From positions 55,218,047-55,282,046 of the forward strand of contig OX123197.2 in NCBI GenBank assembly GCA_944739405.2: a DNA stretch of 64,000 nt. Direction: 5' to 3'. Made by a program: the position numbers and the translations under genes. This document shows positions 1 to 11,540 of the stretch, one piece after another. The notes below the pieces were generated by a model. That model worked only from the letters and a program-made list of their open reading frames with translations. It was not told the DNA's origin and did no database searches. The stretch is from Euclidia mi. Lineage: Eukaryota; Arthropoda; Insecta; Lepidoptera; Erebidae. Position 1 is the stretch's first letter. Every line of letters starts with the position of its first letter.

Positions 1-2790
1 TTCGTTTGTAGCGTGAGGGTGTTGAAGTTATGTTTTTGTTCAAGTAAATTAATTATTCTTTCATATGATCCCAAATACACTACGTTTGAATAAAGTGTTT
101 ACTTTATGCGAGAGGCCGAACCGGATGCTATGTAAACAATTACGACATAGTCGAAAAAATTGCTTATCGTGATAACAATACGAGTATTACCTTGGTTCCT
201 TTTGCTTTGTTATATACCTGGTAATATGAGCTTAACAGGTATATAAAATTATAGCAATACTTGCTTGAAAAATTATTTAGATAAAAGCACGTGAAAAAAA
301 ATATTATTTCGCTGACTTTGCATTTTGCGCGCGGGGCGTAATTATGGATTAAAAACATCATTGCAAACAAATATTATAATTATATAAGATACTTTTATGT
401 TTTTATTGTGAACAAACTAATGAATTATGAAGTTACAGCAAAATAATTTAAGAGATTACATTAATTTAAGAGATTTATTTACTTACTTTAATTTATGATT
501 TATTTACTTTAATTGAAGAGATTTTTACAAACAATTGTCGAAAAAAACGGCATTTCTTTTTTATTGAATGTAAATACATATTTATGTTGATAAGGTTACA
601 TTTATGCTCTGTGTTATTTTTTTATTATGAGTATATAAATAAACCTATCATATGATGTATAATACTCATATCATTCATGAGATATTGATTATCGAGAAAT
701 TTTGCGGATATTCAGGTTATTTTTAGCGGAAAAAAGTAAACAACTGTGCACATTCCAGTAAGAGTAATTCTTATCGGATTCTCATCGGAAATGGTTCTTT
801 TGCTTGGAAATCTAATTGGTAAGAAATTTATGTAGGTTTGAATCAGATATATAACATAAAAAGGTATTTAAAAAAATAAAATATGGAAATAGGCGGCAAT
901 TAACAATCAATTCTTTGTTTTATTTTTTTATGTTTAAAATTAAAATGTTTCTTTCAATTATATTTATTTCCTCCAAAAGTAAATTAAATAACCTTTCTAA
1001 CCGTGTAAAATACTTATATACCTCCCTTAATAAAAAAACGACGAGAAAAGGGAATATGTCAGAAATATAAAATCGCGCTCAAAAATGGCGGGAAAATAAT
1101 TCTAATTTTCACTTTATACTGCCTTTGCGTGGACCACATGTATTTTATTTGGTGCTATTTGGTATAATTCGAAAGCTCATTTCATTACGCGTCTATTGAT
1201 ATATAATATAGCGCAATCCGTTAAGTTTTAATAAAACGAACATTAGTTACTTGTGCGCAGTCTACGGCTTCAGAAACAAAGGAACTTTTGTCCCTTGGAG
1301 CAAGCAACGGATTTGGAAAAAAGGGTGTTTTGTCCCTTGAAACAACGGAGCGGCTAATACTAACAACTAGTTCGATTCGAAAAAGCGTGTGCTTTTCAGT
1401 GTTAGATAGCCCATTTATCGAGGAAGGCTATGCAACATCACACTATGAGCCACGTGAGCGGAGCAGTAGCCTTAAATAACGCGGGTGTAACCGCGGGCTC
1501 AAATAGTATTTAAATATAGAAAATTGGCGATAACGGCGAGCAAGTGTGTCCAGTAATCGTGCAAAACGAGCTTGTATCTAAATTTCGTAGAAATAAATAT
1601 TTTTAAAATATCTACATGATAGGAATTTGTGAAAACCTAATACTAAAATAAAAACCTGTAAATCTATTATGGATAGATAAATAAAATGAACATGACACGA
1701 AAATATAATCATGTTCATAGTAACTTTATAATATAAAGCATAATTATTTTATAATTATGCATGGATTAAATCGACTCCATAGTTCCCAGTAAAATTCTCA
1801 ACACTATCGAAATATTACGTAAATTAAATTCGATAACAAACCTTATCATATCTCATGATTCTAGCATTGTTCTTCAATAAGTCAACTTTATTTTTATTTT
1901 TTAACATAAGTTCTCTTATTTACCGTGTTACCCATTTTATTTTTTAAGTTTTATTTCATATTTTACGAAACAAATCGTAATAAAAATACCTATAGTATGC
2001 GCGCGCACGCGATACACGTCCACCTCGAACAGACCTCGAAGGTCGAGTGACAAGCTAGTGCGCCCGGCTGAAGTAAACGCTATGACATCAGAAATAACGT
2101 TAAATTTCGGATGCGGGCTTTGACCCACTTCAAACATGGAAATAATTGAAAATCTTATTTGTTTATTAATATAGTAATATTTGACCTACAGAAAAAATCT
2201 CTTGTACTATAATAAAACGTAAGTTTCTTTTATGGTTATTGTTTACTTCAGAAAGAACAGTGAATATATTATTAAAATATTTGGAATATGCTTTGCAAGT
2301 AGTGTGATTTTCAAATTAAAATGTTATCAAGCGAATATCGTCCAATCATGTATCTGTTCTGGTAAAAAGACAGACAAAGGCCTAAATAATCGTTTGCTAA
2401 AGTTTCAGTTTACTAGTATCTATGATTGTTTCAGAATATCGATTCAAAATAGCATAAAATTCGTAGTGCCTGCTCCTACTTCTTACAAACGGCGTTTTAT
2501 CTTCACAAACGTACGTGTTTATCGTGGAGAATTTAAAAAGGTTATTCAGTGCTTATAAATATAAAAAAATATATTTATTAAGTTATGTTTCTTTACCACA
2601 GACCTACACACAACTAAGCTAATTAGACATATTAGGGATCAATATTCCTTCATACCAATCAATATCTTAATCATATCCATCGATCGAATCGCTAATTTGC
2701 ATGCGGCATAGTTCAAAACTGTGAGAGTTTCAAAGCGAACGATCCCTTTTGAACGATTGAATGTAACATCTTTTTTTTGTACGTAATAAT
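1..2790. other. AT-rich stretch without a supported gene
   Basis: Both strands contain only short open frames (up to 108 codons at 2232-2558) with no recognisable domain and strongly biased A+T codon content. I see no tRNA, no long repeat and no terminal inverted repeats. A GC-richer patch near 1990-2060 has alternating GC dinucleotides. It could be intron or intergenic DNA. Confidence 0.5.
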
Positions 2791-3106
2791 GACATCTGCA
2801 GGGCAAAGGCCACCCAAGCCCTGCAGTTGGACGTTACATGCTCATAAAAAAAACATGACATCACAAATCAAATAAATAATATAATATAAACTTTTTGACA
2901 CAAGACACAAGATATTATACACAGATTTACAATAACTCTGCCTCCCGTGCTAGTTAAAAACTGTGTTACGGGGGACAGCGCCTTCTCCAAAAATATACAC
3001 ACAATAGTACATAATATGTCGATAAAAAAATGGAAAGAAAAAGAAAAAAAAGGTGTGGTTAATAAAATAAACTAAAATTTGAGATCGTATGCATAAAAAA
3101 TGAAGT

Positions 3107-3130
3107 GTTGTGTGTGTGTGTGTGTGGTGC

Positions 3131-3200
<70 letters not shown>

Positions 3201-3240
3201 TGCGTGCGTGTGTGTGTATGTGTGTGTGTGTGTGTATGTG
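3107..3240. repeat. (TG)n microsatellite
   Basis: About 130 bp of alternating TG, interrupted by the same GTGCGTGCGTG variant at about 3126 and again at about 3198, with a few TATG steps. The paired interruptions suggest an internal duplication of the tract. Histidine/threonine or cysteine/valine frames across it are repeat artefacts, not proteins. Confidence 0.97.
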
Positions 3241-3384
3241 CATTTCTCATTATTGTAGTAACTTTTCGGTGGTTGAATAGTTACATGTGAGAAGCCAAGA
3301 TTTTATTGTAGATTTACATTGGTTTAATGTTTGCGGGTGTATTTGTTTAAATTTGTTGACTTTATTATAAAGACGGCTTCAAGT

Positions 3385-4075
3385 ATCAGCTCCTCCCCAG
3401 GCAGTGATACAATATTGCAAAAGTGATTGGGCGAGTGCATAATATATGGTACTTATTGTTTTACCGTCAGCGCATCGACTAAGCTTTTTAAATAAAGGTA
3501 ACAGTTTTCTAATTCGGCCCACTAAATTGCTGATGTGGTTATGCCAAGCAAAAGTACTGTTTATGACGACACCTAAATACTTGATTTCCTTAGTGTCTGA
3601 GAGGGGAAGGCACGAACAAATATGATATGGGGTGTCACAAGAGTGTATTTTGATATTAAAGGTGTCTGGGGGTTGTGTGTGTTCTGAGTGAGAAAATCAC
3701 GTATTTAGTTTTGTCACGTTTTAAGGTTAGCAGGTTATTGTTGAGTCATGTCTTAATTATTGACAAAGCATCTTCAGTGCATTTACGAGCTTGATCCCAG
3801 TTTGAACCGTACGTTATTAAGGCCGTATCATCCGCGTAAGATACGATTCTACAGTTTCTTAATTTAAGTAAACATTAATCATTCATGTACATGAGGAACA
3901 GAGTAGGACTGAGAACACTACCTTGAGGGACACCGAATTTTGAGCTAGCACCGTTGCTTGTAAAATTTCCTATTCTTACGACTTGTGTGCGGTTGATTAA
4001 ATATTCGCGGAATATGTCCAGAGCTATTCCCCTTATTCCCAGGGCTTCCATTTTGTCCAAATGCATATCTGCTTT
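3385..4075 (-). pseudogene. LINE reverse-transcriptase remnant (Jockey/CR1-like)
   Basis: Reading the minus strand from 4075 down gives the RT fingers/palm segment with FGVPQGSVLSPTLF, then MYMND followed by an in-frame TAA. In the same frame there follow SYADDTALIT, which holds the catalytic aspartate pair, and KEIKYLGVVI, the thumb-side motif. Further stops break the frame beyond that. The endonuclease domain and the start of RT are absent, so this is a 5'-truncated dead copy of a non-LTR retrotransposon. The motif order and the ADD box make the family call firm; the clade (Jockey versus CR1) is inference. The (TG)n tract lies just past the point where homology fades. Confidence 0.85.
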
Positions 4076-4354
4076 GTATAATTATCATGCTTAAACACAT
4101 ACTTTGATATTCAAGTCTTTTCGGCCTTCGACATCAGCTTTTCATAATAGCTACACGAAACATCAAATTCAGGCTTAGTTTAAAATTAACTTGTCTAGCA
4201 CTAAATGAGCATGTATGAAATTTATTAGGGAACTGGCTAAATTGCGCCGAGTTTGATATATCTAGCGAGTAAGGAACTGAGCAGCAAATTAGTTAAGCAA
4301 CCGTTTTGAAATTTTGTTGGTAAGACGACGGTTCTTGTTTGATTGAATCATGAA

Positions 4355-4555
4355 AATGTACAAAAATACATACATAAATACATAGACTCACGCCTGTTTC
4401 CCGGAGGGGTAGGCAGAGACTACGGAACGCCATTTGCAACGATCCTGACATATCTCTCTTGCTTCATTCACTGCCATCAGATTCCTCATGCATGCTCTTC
4501 TGTTCAGGGTACTTCTCACCTGTCCTGTTTTTAGGATGTCTCCAATCTGGTCAGA
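4355..4555 (-). mobile_element. SINE-like fragment sharing the SINE-B tail
   Basis: The bases around 4387-4425 (ACTCACGCCTG then GGGGTAGGCAGAG) match the 3' part of the SINE-B family seen at 13622, 48680 and 56942, in the minus orientation. The remainder differs from those copies, so this is either a diverged subfamily or a chimaera. No B box is visible. Confidence 0.55.
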
Positions 4556-4751
4556 GAATGTACAAAAATGATCTTTTAAATAGATGATTTATTTTACTAC
4601 CATATGGAAGTCTAAGTTTGTGAGGATGTATAGATGATTGAAATAGAGTACAATAGTAATAATTAGAAATAAATATGTCAAGTTTCTGTTTGATTGTATA
4701 ATGTATGTTTAATCTAATGTAATGTATATTTGCATGCCATTTGGTCGAGAA

Positions 4752-4975
4752 CAATATGTTACACTAGACGACGCCAGCGGCTTCGCACGCACATATTTTC
4801 GAATTTCCCGTTTTGCCCGATCCCGTGGGAATTTCGGGAAATCCCGTATTAGTGCACCCCTACGGTGCCCAAGGAACATACGTGCTAAATTTCATCTTCT
4901 TACGACCAGTAGTTTCGGCTGTAGCGTGTCTGTCAGTCAGTCAGTAACGCAAGGATTTTATATATTAAGATTATA
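4752..4975 (-). mobile_element. Helitron-like or other short interspersed repeat
   Basis: It begins with CTAGACGACGCCAGCGGCTT, which reads on the minus strand as a GC-rich hairpin-like end finishing in CTAG, the style of a Helitron 3' terminus. The stretch with AAGGAACATACGTGC and GTCTGTCAGTCAGTCAGTAA recurs at 26681-26790 and, inverted, at 13186-13262. No coding capacity. Confidence 0.5.
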
Positions 4976-5320
4976 ACACCGATATAATACCTGTATTCAC
5001 AAATAAAGACATTCTGATTATGTTTATTACTTTTGCTGCCAAAGTTACTAAACGGATTTTGATGAAAAGACCGACACGTCGTCTACGGCGCGACGTTACG
5101 AGGCGTCGCGTCGCTACGACGCGTCGTAAACAGCGATACCACATCAGTATTACCGGATTTATTACGTGTTGCTGCTACATGACGCGGCGACATGTCGTCT
5201 GTTGCTCCAGTCGACTATATCCTTTATATAGCTAAAACATTAAAATAGCCTATGTGCATAGGCTTCCTTGTGACCTAATAACTAACCCCCATGCGGGTGA
5301 AGCCACGGGCAGAGGCTAGG
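4976..5320 (+). mobile_element. Helitron-like non-autonomous repeat
   Basis: It contains the ACTAAACGGATTTTGATGAA segment typical of lepidopteran non-autonomous Helitron-like repeats and ends near 5315 with GCGGGTGAAGCCACGGGC followed by GGCTAG. It includes an unusual run of ACG-rich sequence at about 5070-5130. No gene. Confidence 0.5.
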
Positions 5321-6000
5321 ATTATGTGACAGAAGATAAATCTTATATTTGTTTCTCACCCTCATTTCTTCTCATTTTGTTATTATGGCTGTTTGAAAGT
5401 ATGGCCAGTGATTCATTACCATTAACAAAAACAAACTTTCATCCCAATAAAAAATATGCCCAAATCGCGCCACCAAAATCGAATCTCAACGCTGTATCAA
5501 CAAAGTGACCTCTAAAACTATCACACTACTCTTTAAGTCAAAAATATTAAATCAACCAACAAAATTAATTACCACACAATATCACAAAATCCCAAATCGG
5601 TAAAGAAGGGCCAAGTCCTCGTCCAAAGTTGTTTTAATTATAATATTTTCCACGGGGAGTTTAAGCGTCGGTTGATTTATGAGCCAATTTCTCCATTGTT
5701 GCGAGAATAAAACATAATCTAACCACTTCGTTATACAAGTTTAGTATGTTAACTGAGCTATTGAAAGCCTTAATACTGCCTATATTTGAGGCAAGCTTTA
5801 TGAAATATGAACGCTGTGAATTTAATTTTGTTCGTGAATGAGTACGAGTAGGAAGTATTCTAGGTGTGGGTTTTAAATATTTTTTTTGTATTTGTTATAG
5901 CAATCTGTTATGATAACATTCAGCAAATGGTTAAGGATTTCCGACAAGACTTGGAGGGCAGGCAGTCCAGTTACGTTTGCCCTTATTTTATAAATCTCTC
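5321..6000. other. AT-rich stretch without a supported gene
   Basis: No motif, repeat pair or long frame recognised on either strand. The one 60-codon frame at 5326-5508 has no family resemblance I can see. Confidence 0.5.
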
Positions 6001-6001
6001 C

Positions 6002-7010
6002 TATAGATCTCCAGATGTCTTTTTCTTCAGTCGCTTGAACTTAGCGTCATGTTGCATTAAGTTCTTTGCTAGAACATTTGAGTGATTTTCCAGCATTTTT
6101 TTATAGCTTATCATTGCCTGTTTATCCTCATCTTTGATGGTTCTTATTTGAAGATCATGGTGCAGTTGCTGATTTGTTATATACCAAGGAGAATTAATAA
6201 TAAGTCTGAGCATTTTAGATTGAAATCTTTGAAGGATCTCTATATTAGAGTTTGAGGCGGTTCCCCACAGTTGTATACCATAGCACCAGACAGGTTTTAG
6301 GATACTTTTATACAATAGCAACTTATTTTCAAGCAACAGTGCGACTTGTTGTTAAAAAGCCAGTACATTTTTCTGAGTTGAATGCCTAAGGCCTTGCGTT
6401 TAGTAAATATATGCTTTCTCCAGGTGAGACGACTATCTAAGTGAATTCCTAAGTATTTGGTTTCTTTTGCTTGGGAGATTTCAACATGATTAAGTGATAC
6501 TGGCGTACAATTAGTGCCGTGTCTAATGGCAAATGTTACTTGTACTGATTTAGTCTCATTGGCTTTAATTCGCCAGGTGGCTAACCATTCTGTGATATGG
6601 TCTAAGCAATTTTGGAGCTTTTGGCTTGCCCTTAATGGATCCTCATCGACTGTTAAAGCCGCTGTGTCGTCAGCAAATGTACCAACTACTACGCCATCTG
6701 TCGTAGGTAGATCAGAAGTATAGAGTAGGTACAAAATTGGGCCTAGTACACTTCCCTGAGGGACTCCTGCGTGGATGCTGTGTAGGCTAGTTAAGTGTTC
6801 CCCTTGCTTGACGAAGTAGAACCTATCAGAAAGATATGATTTCAGGAAGATGTAGTAATTTGTCGGGAGAAGTTTTTATTTTACTAAGGAGTCCTTCGTG
6901 CCAAACTCTATCAAAGGCTTGAGAAATATCGAAAAAGGCCGCACAGCATTATTTCTCATTGTCATACGCTGTATGGATGTTTTCGACCAGCCGATGGACC
7001 TGTTCCTTTT
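6002..7010 (-). pseudogene. Jockey-like LINE reverse transcriptase, 5'-truncated
   Basis: Read from about 7010 downwards on the minus strand, the RT passes through AFFDISQAFDRVWHEG (the palm aspartate motif), HAGVPQGSVLGPILYLLY, VGTFADDTAALT (the catalytic FADD box) and KYLGIHLDSRLTW. The C-terminal part then shows SILKPVWCYGIQLWG. Frame changes occur near 6300-6340, and a stop interrupts the segment before QAFDRVW. The start of RT and the whole endonuclease are missing. The motifs are those of Jockey-clade elements, which copy their own RNA into nicked chromosomal DNA. About 1 kb survives, with no obvious poly(A) at the 6002 end. Confidence 0.88.
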
Positions 7011-7394
7011 TTTAATTTATCGTAAAGATGAGTGTATATAACGTGGAGAATGTACGTTACGTTACGGTATGTTCTTCACATTGTTATTTTATTTTAATGA
7101 CTATTGAAGTATTGAAGGCGTTATAACTAGTACCCTCGTTATAAAGTAATTAGAGGGTATTAAACGATGTCTCCTCATGCAGCTTTACGCAGTCTACAGC
7201 TACACATAGCTTTAAAATACTAAAGGTGTAATAGTAAATAGACTCGTATTTATGTAAGTTTATAGGATATTTGCGAATATCTCCTCATACAGCTATTGGC
7301 AGTCTACAGCTGGACATATTTTTTCTAATTTGCGTCGCAATAGCATTGTGAGTCAATAGGAGTATTCGACTTATATATGTATGTATGTAATTAT
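7011..7394. other. gene-free DNA before the 4.1-kb TIR unit
   Basis: AT-rich, with two similar segments, AGCTTTACGCAGTCTACAGC near 7180 and AGCTATTGGCAGTCTACAGC near 7292, suggesting a diverged local duplication. No gene seen. Confidence 0.4.
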
Positions 7395-7659
7395 ATATCG
7401 AGGGTTCACGGGCAAAATGTATTAAGCGACATCCTGGCCGATATTGAGTTATATACATATTCGGAATCGCCGGATTTTTCTGCGTCGTTTGCACTCGGTT
7501 TCGTGCTGATCTGAGCACTTTTTTGGCGCTTAAAACAATAGTAAATTTAGACGCAGTTCAGAGTAGCTTTGATTGAAGCGACAACATTTTTTTACATTTA
7601 TGAAAAAATGGACAGGCAAAATATTTAGTGTTTTTGACTTGAGCTATTTTCCCCAACAT

Positions 7660-7862
7660 AAGTTTTGAAGATAAGGTGTTTGAATCGTCTTGCCTGCGCC
7701 TAAAATATATACAAACCATCGCTTAAAGCATTTTGCTTGCACCTGAAATTCATACCTGATGTCGCTTAAAACATTTTGCCGCTGAAATCCATTCCTTATG
7801 TCGCTTAAACCATTTACCATGCGTCTGATATTAATATACACAGGCGCTTAAATCATTTTCAT
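7660..7862 (+). repeat. subterminal tandem motif array (left end of the TIR unit)
   Basis: At least four copies of TCGCTTAAAnCATTTTGC spaced about 39-43 bp apart, with a fifth degenerate one near 7675. The spacer holds a repeated CTGAAATnCAT segment. The motif also forms the inner half of the 38-bp TIR, as expected for a transposase-binding array. Confidence 0.65.
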
Positions 7863-8227
7863 ATTTAATAAAAAAACTTTATACTCGGCGGTTAAATCCT
7901 TCTTCTTGAACTGAATTAATAAAGACTCGTCTCATCAGAAATATTGTATTCGAAGTGGTGGAAGTTAAAACATTTTTACTCTATTGGACTTAGGAAATCT
8001 ATATTCGTTAAGATAGTCAAAATTTTGTATAAATCGTTTATCCGTTGTCGGGTAAGACATATCGTTTCGGCGCCAGTCTTTGATTTACGTCACTGTGAGT
8101 AACGCGCGTGCCCCCGCGGTGCTTCAGTCGCCGTGAACCGTGAACGAGTATGGACATGTTATGTGTTTTTTGGACAAAATCATCACCTGTTTATTGACAT
8201 ATTGCGTTGTTGTGGCGTAAAATAGTG

Positions 8228-8908
8228 CATAATCTACATCTACACTAATATTAAAAAGAGAAAAAAGGACAATGACCACTTCTCAGACATTGAATGGCTT
8301 GATAATTAATTATTGCGTATATTGATAAAATGTACGAAAACAAGTAGCTCTATGATCAAGAAATTATACTGTAAAGACAGTTTTTCTTATAAAGGTCTAG
8401 GAATTTCATAGTACACCGAAATAAGTTCGTATTAATTTGACAGATTCTCCCATGTCCCATGTCACGCAAAAGTGAAATGGAACGTAGCTAAAAAAGGAAG
8501 TAGGCAAAGTAATATAAGAAGTAGGTATTATCAAAAATATTTTGATAAGGATGCGTTCACGAGTTCTAGCATAACATCTTTACAACCCAAAACTTTTCTT
8601 TTTACCAAGACTTCTTCTTCTATAAAATATAATTGTTAGTGAAATCATAACACTAAAAAATAACCTTAATTTTAAAATAAGTTTTATCTCTGTATTTTTG
8701 TTTGTTTGTTTGTTTGTAATGGATAAACTCAAAAACTACTGGAACGATTTTAAAAATTTTTACACCATTAGAAAGCTACATTATATGCGAGTAACATAGG
8801 CTATATTTTATTTTAGAAAAAATAGGGGTCCGTAAGATATTTGGGTTTTTCGGGTACGCGAAGTAGTTTCCTCAGGGCGCGGGTGAAACTGCGGGAAACG
8901 GCTAGTCT
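8228..8908 (+). mobile_element. Helitron-like non-autonomous repeat
   Basis: It begins near ATCTACACTAATATTAAAAA. It carries a TTTGTTTGTTTGTTTG tract with AACTACTGGAACGATTTTAA, and ends with GCGGGTGAAACTGCGGG and CTAGT at about 8906. This is the arrangement of a widespread lepidopteran non-autonomous Helitron-like family: AT start, short GC hairpin, CTAG end. No Rep/helicase coding is present. The exact 5' limit is uncertain. Confidence 0.6.
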
Positions 8909-9284
8909 AATTATAATTTGAAGAAATTCATAAAGAAATTATCAATACATTTAAAAGGTGAATAATTTATTGTATTATTAATTTACTGTAAAATGTATTC
9001 GAAATATAAACAGTCTACACGTGTCTCTTACACTCGATCAGACAGTATTCACATTGTATATTATAGTTCTATTTTAGAGTGTAAAACTGAATTGCAAGTA
9101 TTATTTGCCATATACATTTCGATGCTTAAACAAAAAAGTATTATAGGTAAGAACTTACTTACATAATTGTTTTTTAAATGTTTCCTTAATAAATAGTAAT
9201 TGTTTGTGGTTATTAAAATGTATAATTTAGTGTTACTATCAGCAGAACTATTACTTCTTGTACTTCTTTATTTCATTACTTCTT

Positions 9285-9489
9285 ACTATCGGGATCTCTC
9301 GTGTTCGATTCCCGAGACGGGCAATGTATTATTGAATTAGGAAATTCACAGTAACAGCACGGAGTCTGGAATGTTCCCGGTACGGTAATAGGCTCGCCAA
9401 TTATTACGTGGGAATAAAATAAATCTGGCGAAAAGTGGGTGTAGCAATACACCTCTGCCTACCTCCTCGGGGTTACAGGCGTGAGACTA
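9285..9489 (+). mobile_element. SINE-B copy (tRNA-derived)
   Basis: A B-box-like GTTCGATTCCCGAGAC at about 9304 is followed by the family body (AGCACGGAGTCTGGAATG, ATAGGCTCGCC, GGCGAAAAGTGGGTGT) and the tail CCTCGGGGTTACAGGCGTGAG. Same family as the copies at 13292, 15419 and, inverted, at 10462, 48680 and 56942. The A-box end is missing. Confidence 0.85.
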
Positions 9490-9490
9490 A

Positions 9491-9948
9491 TTCGTTGTTG
9501 CGCTTGCCAAATCTGTTATGTGCATTTACACAACTTTTCAGGAGCGCAAAAAAACTGTTTTATACAAAAGTTTCTCTGATTATCCTAAGACAAATATACC
9601 CATGTGGTTGCAAAAAAATATGTTTTTGTAATAGTATTGTTTATTATAACATAATAATAAATTAAAGTTTTACGACATAACCTAACAAAATTGTCACATG
9701 TCAGTGACATAAACCTGATATGTGAAATTCGTTTCACATATCAGGTTTTTGAGGGTAGTATGGAGTTCACATGTCAGACTTTTCACAGCAAGTATTACAC
9801 ATGAAAAGTTTGGCAAGTCCGTTTCTACATAGATTTCGCACATGATTGTTTTTACAAAGCATGCGGCTTTAATAGCTAGCGACATCTAGCGAAAAAACGA
9901 AAAATTAAAAAAAATGCACATGTCAGGTTTGGCAAGCGCAACGACGCT
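9491..9948. mobile_element. MITE-like element with about 35-bp inverted ends
   Basis: The left end (CGTTGTTGCGCTTGCC from about 9493) and the right end (GGCAAGCGCAACGACG to about 9947) are inverted repeats over about 35 bp with four mismatches. CACATGTCAG-type motifs repeat inside, and a perfect 17-bp-arm hairpin lies at 9711-9748. It abuts the SINE-B tail exactly, so it probably inserted at or next to that SINE. No ORF with support. Confidence 0.65.
9711..9748. repeat. perfect hairpin, 17-bp arms, 4-nt loop
   Basis: The arm AAACCTGATATGTGAAA at 9711-9727 is exactly complementary to 9732-9748, with loop TTCG. It sits at the centre of the MITE-like element. Confidence 0.9.
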
Positions 9949-10027
9949 ATGTATGTGTATTTATGTGCTATCAACTGAATTGAACACAGATAGTGTTATT
10001 GCACATTTTGCAAACATTACCTACTAC

Positions 10028-10412
10028 AGGCAGCGATAGTCTAGGGGTGAGACCAACAGACTGCAATGCAGAGGGTCTCGGATTCGAAATCTGGCACACA
10101 CCAATAACTTTGAACAACTTGTAGTCTTATTAACGTTTTGTGCGTATTTACCTGAAAATTATTGCTTGTATAGTGCTTCGGAGGGCGCGTTAAGCCGTCG
10201 GTCCCGAGTGTCATGAAGATGTTTGACAGTCGTTACGGAGAGCCAGCGCCCTCAAATATCCTGACACTAGTCTAATCAAAGAACATCATTATCCCATAGA
10301 ATCCCGTAGGTACATATTGCACCCTATCAGGTTCGACTAGATATCGGGCCCTGGGCTCCTAAGCAAATAGCAGAGGATGCAACCATGAATAATGCTAGGA
10401 TAATGATGACTG
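10028..10412 (+). mobile_element. SINE-A copy, near full length
   Basis: It starts GGCAGCGATAGTCTAGGGGT (tRNA-like A-box region), followed by TCTCGGATTCGAAAT as the B-box region. The body has CGTTAAGCCGTCGGTCCC and AAGATGTTTGACAGTCG, and the end is rich in GATAATGATGA. Homologous to 23761-24124 and 26431-26680. Confidence 0.8.
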
Positions 10413-10461
10413 TTATTTCACATAATCTAAAGTCCTAAACTAAGTAATTGACATAACATAA

Positions 10462-10690
10462 ATTTACGCCTGTATTTCTCTGGAGAGGTAGAAGGGTATA
10501 GGGCAGAGATATTTGACACACTTTTTACCAGTTATATTATCACATGAAACATGGGATGTCCCTGTTGCCACTTACTAGGCACAATTCCGGACTGTGGTGC
10601 TACTGAGAATTTCTACATGGAAAAACTTGAGAACACTGTTCTCGACCTGGGAATCAAACCCCGGGCTTCATGCTTAGCAATGACATTGGT
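10462..10690 (-). mobile_element. SINE-B copy, diverged
   Basis: Minus orientation: TACGCCTGTATTTCTCTGGA at the tail, GTGCTACTGAGAATTTCTAC in the body and GACCTGGGAATCAAACCCCG as the reversed B box near 10645. More diverged than the other copies. Confidence 0.75.
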
Positions 10691-11540
10691 ATGCGTAAAC
10701 TAAATTCTTATTTGGAAATTTCTGCTTACAGTGACATCCACGGATATGGAAATGAACATACAAAAATACTTTAAACAAAAAATAAAAAAATATCTTATCA
10801 GAATCAAATCATCCAGGAATAATCGTGGTGTGATGAGTACGATGATTTGTCTGGATGTAATTTATTTAAAAATTATTGAAATATTGAAAAATGTGAATCC
10901 TTGTGCCATTTTTATAATAAAAACGATCACTTGACTGATTTTAAGCACGTATTTGTTTTATTTTAAAATTTCTTTAGATTTTTCATTTGTAGGAAATAAA
11001 CAATAGTCCAAATTATTGTTGATCTAACCGCCAATCCTAATTATACATACAAATTAATTGTTATTTCAAACAATTTACTTTTAGAGAAAAGTGCTACATA
11101 AATCATTTTAATCTGCAACTACTTTATGACATTTCAATTGCTTAAGCCGATTAGCCTGATTTTATTTTAGTATTCCAATGGTTGTTCATATATTTAGCCT
11201 TACACAAAATAATACCAGAGTGTCGCTTAAATAATTTTTCCTATACCTGTATTGTGAAGTTTATGGCACTTATATCATTTAGCCTGTTTCTAAATAAAAG
11301 TAAACTGGGGTAATATTGTATCAAACGACTTTTATTTCTATTAATAGTAGCTTAAAAGAAATGAAAACTATACTCAATTATGGAGCTTTTGTCATGGAAA
11401 TCAACTTCGGTCACTTTTTCGTTAATAACCTGATACTTTTTTTATAACGATTTTTTTTCGTAAAATTGAAACTTTAAAACGCTCTCCTGTAAAGTTAAAA
11501 AAATGTCGCTTAATACATTTTGCCCGTGAACCCTCGATAT

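Larger units (their letters stand above)
7395..11540. mobile_element. 4.1-kb unit with perfect 38-bp terminal inverted repeats
   Basis: Positions 7395-7432 and 11503-11540 are exact reverse complements over 38 bp, including CGAGGGTTCACGGGC and TATTAAGCGACAT. If the element proper starts at CGAGGG (7399) and ends at 11536, both ends are flanked by ATAT, compatible with a 4-bp target duplication. Inside each end a motif of the form TCGCTTAAAnCATTTTGCC recurs (about 7719, 7762, 7801 and 7844 on the left; about 11221 and 11267 on the right), and the same motif is built into the TIR. This TIR plus subterminal-repeat organisation is that of a DNA transposon. I find no transposase in it; the interior is filled by SINEs, a Helitron-like repeat and a MITE. 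The superfamily is unknown to me. Confidence 0.7.

Noticed and set aside
2232..2558. 108-codon plus-strand frame as a host gene
   Set aside because: No domain, AT-driven composition and no splice or promoter context.
2950..3290. Open frames rich in His/Thr or Cys/Val on both strands
   Set aside because: They are translations of the (TG)n microsatellite and have no independent support.
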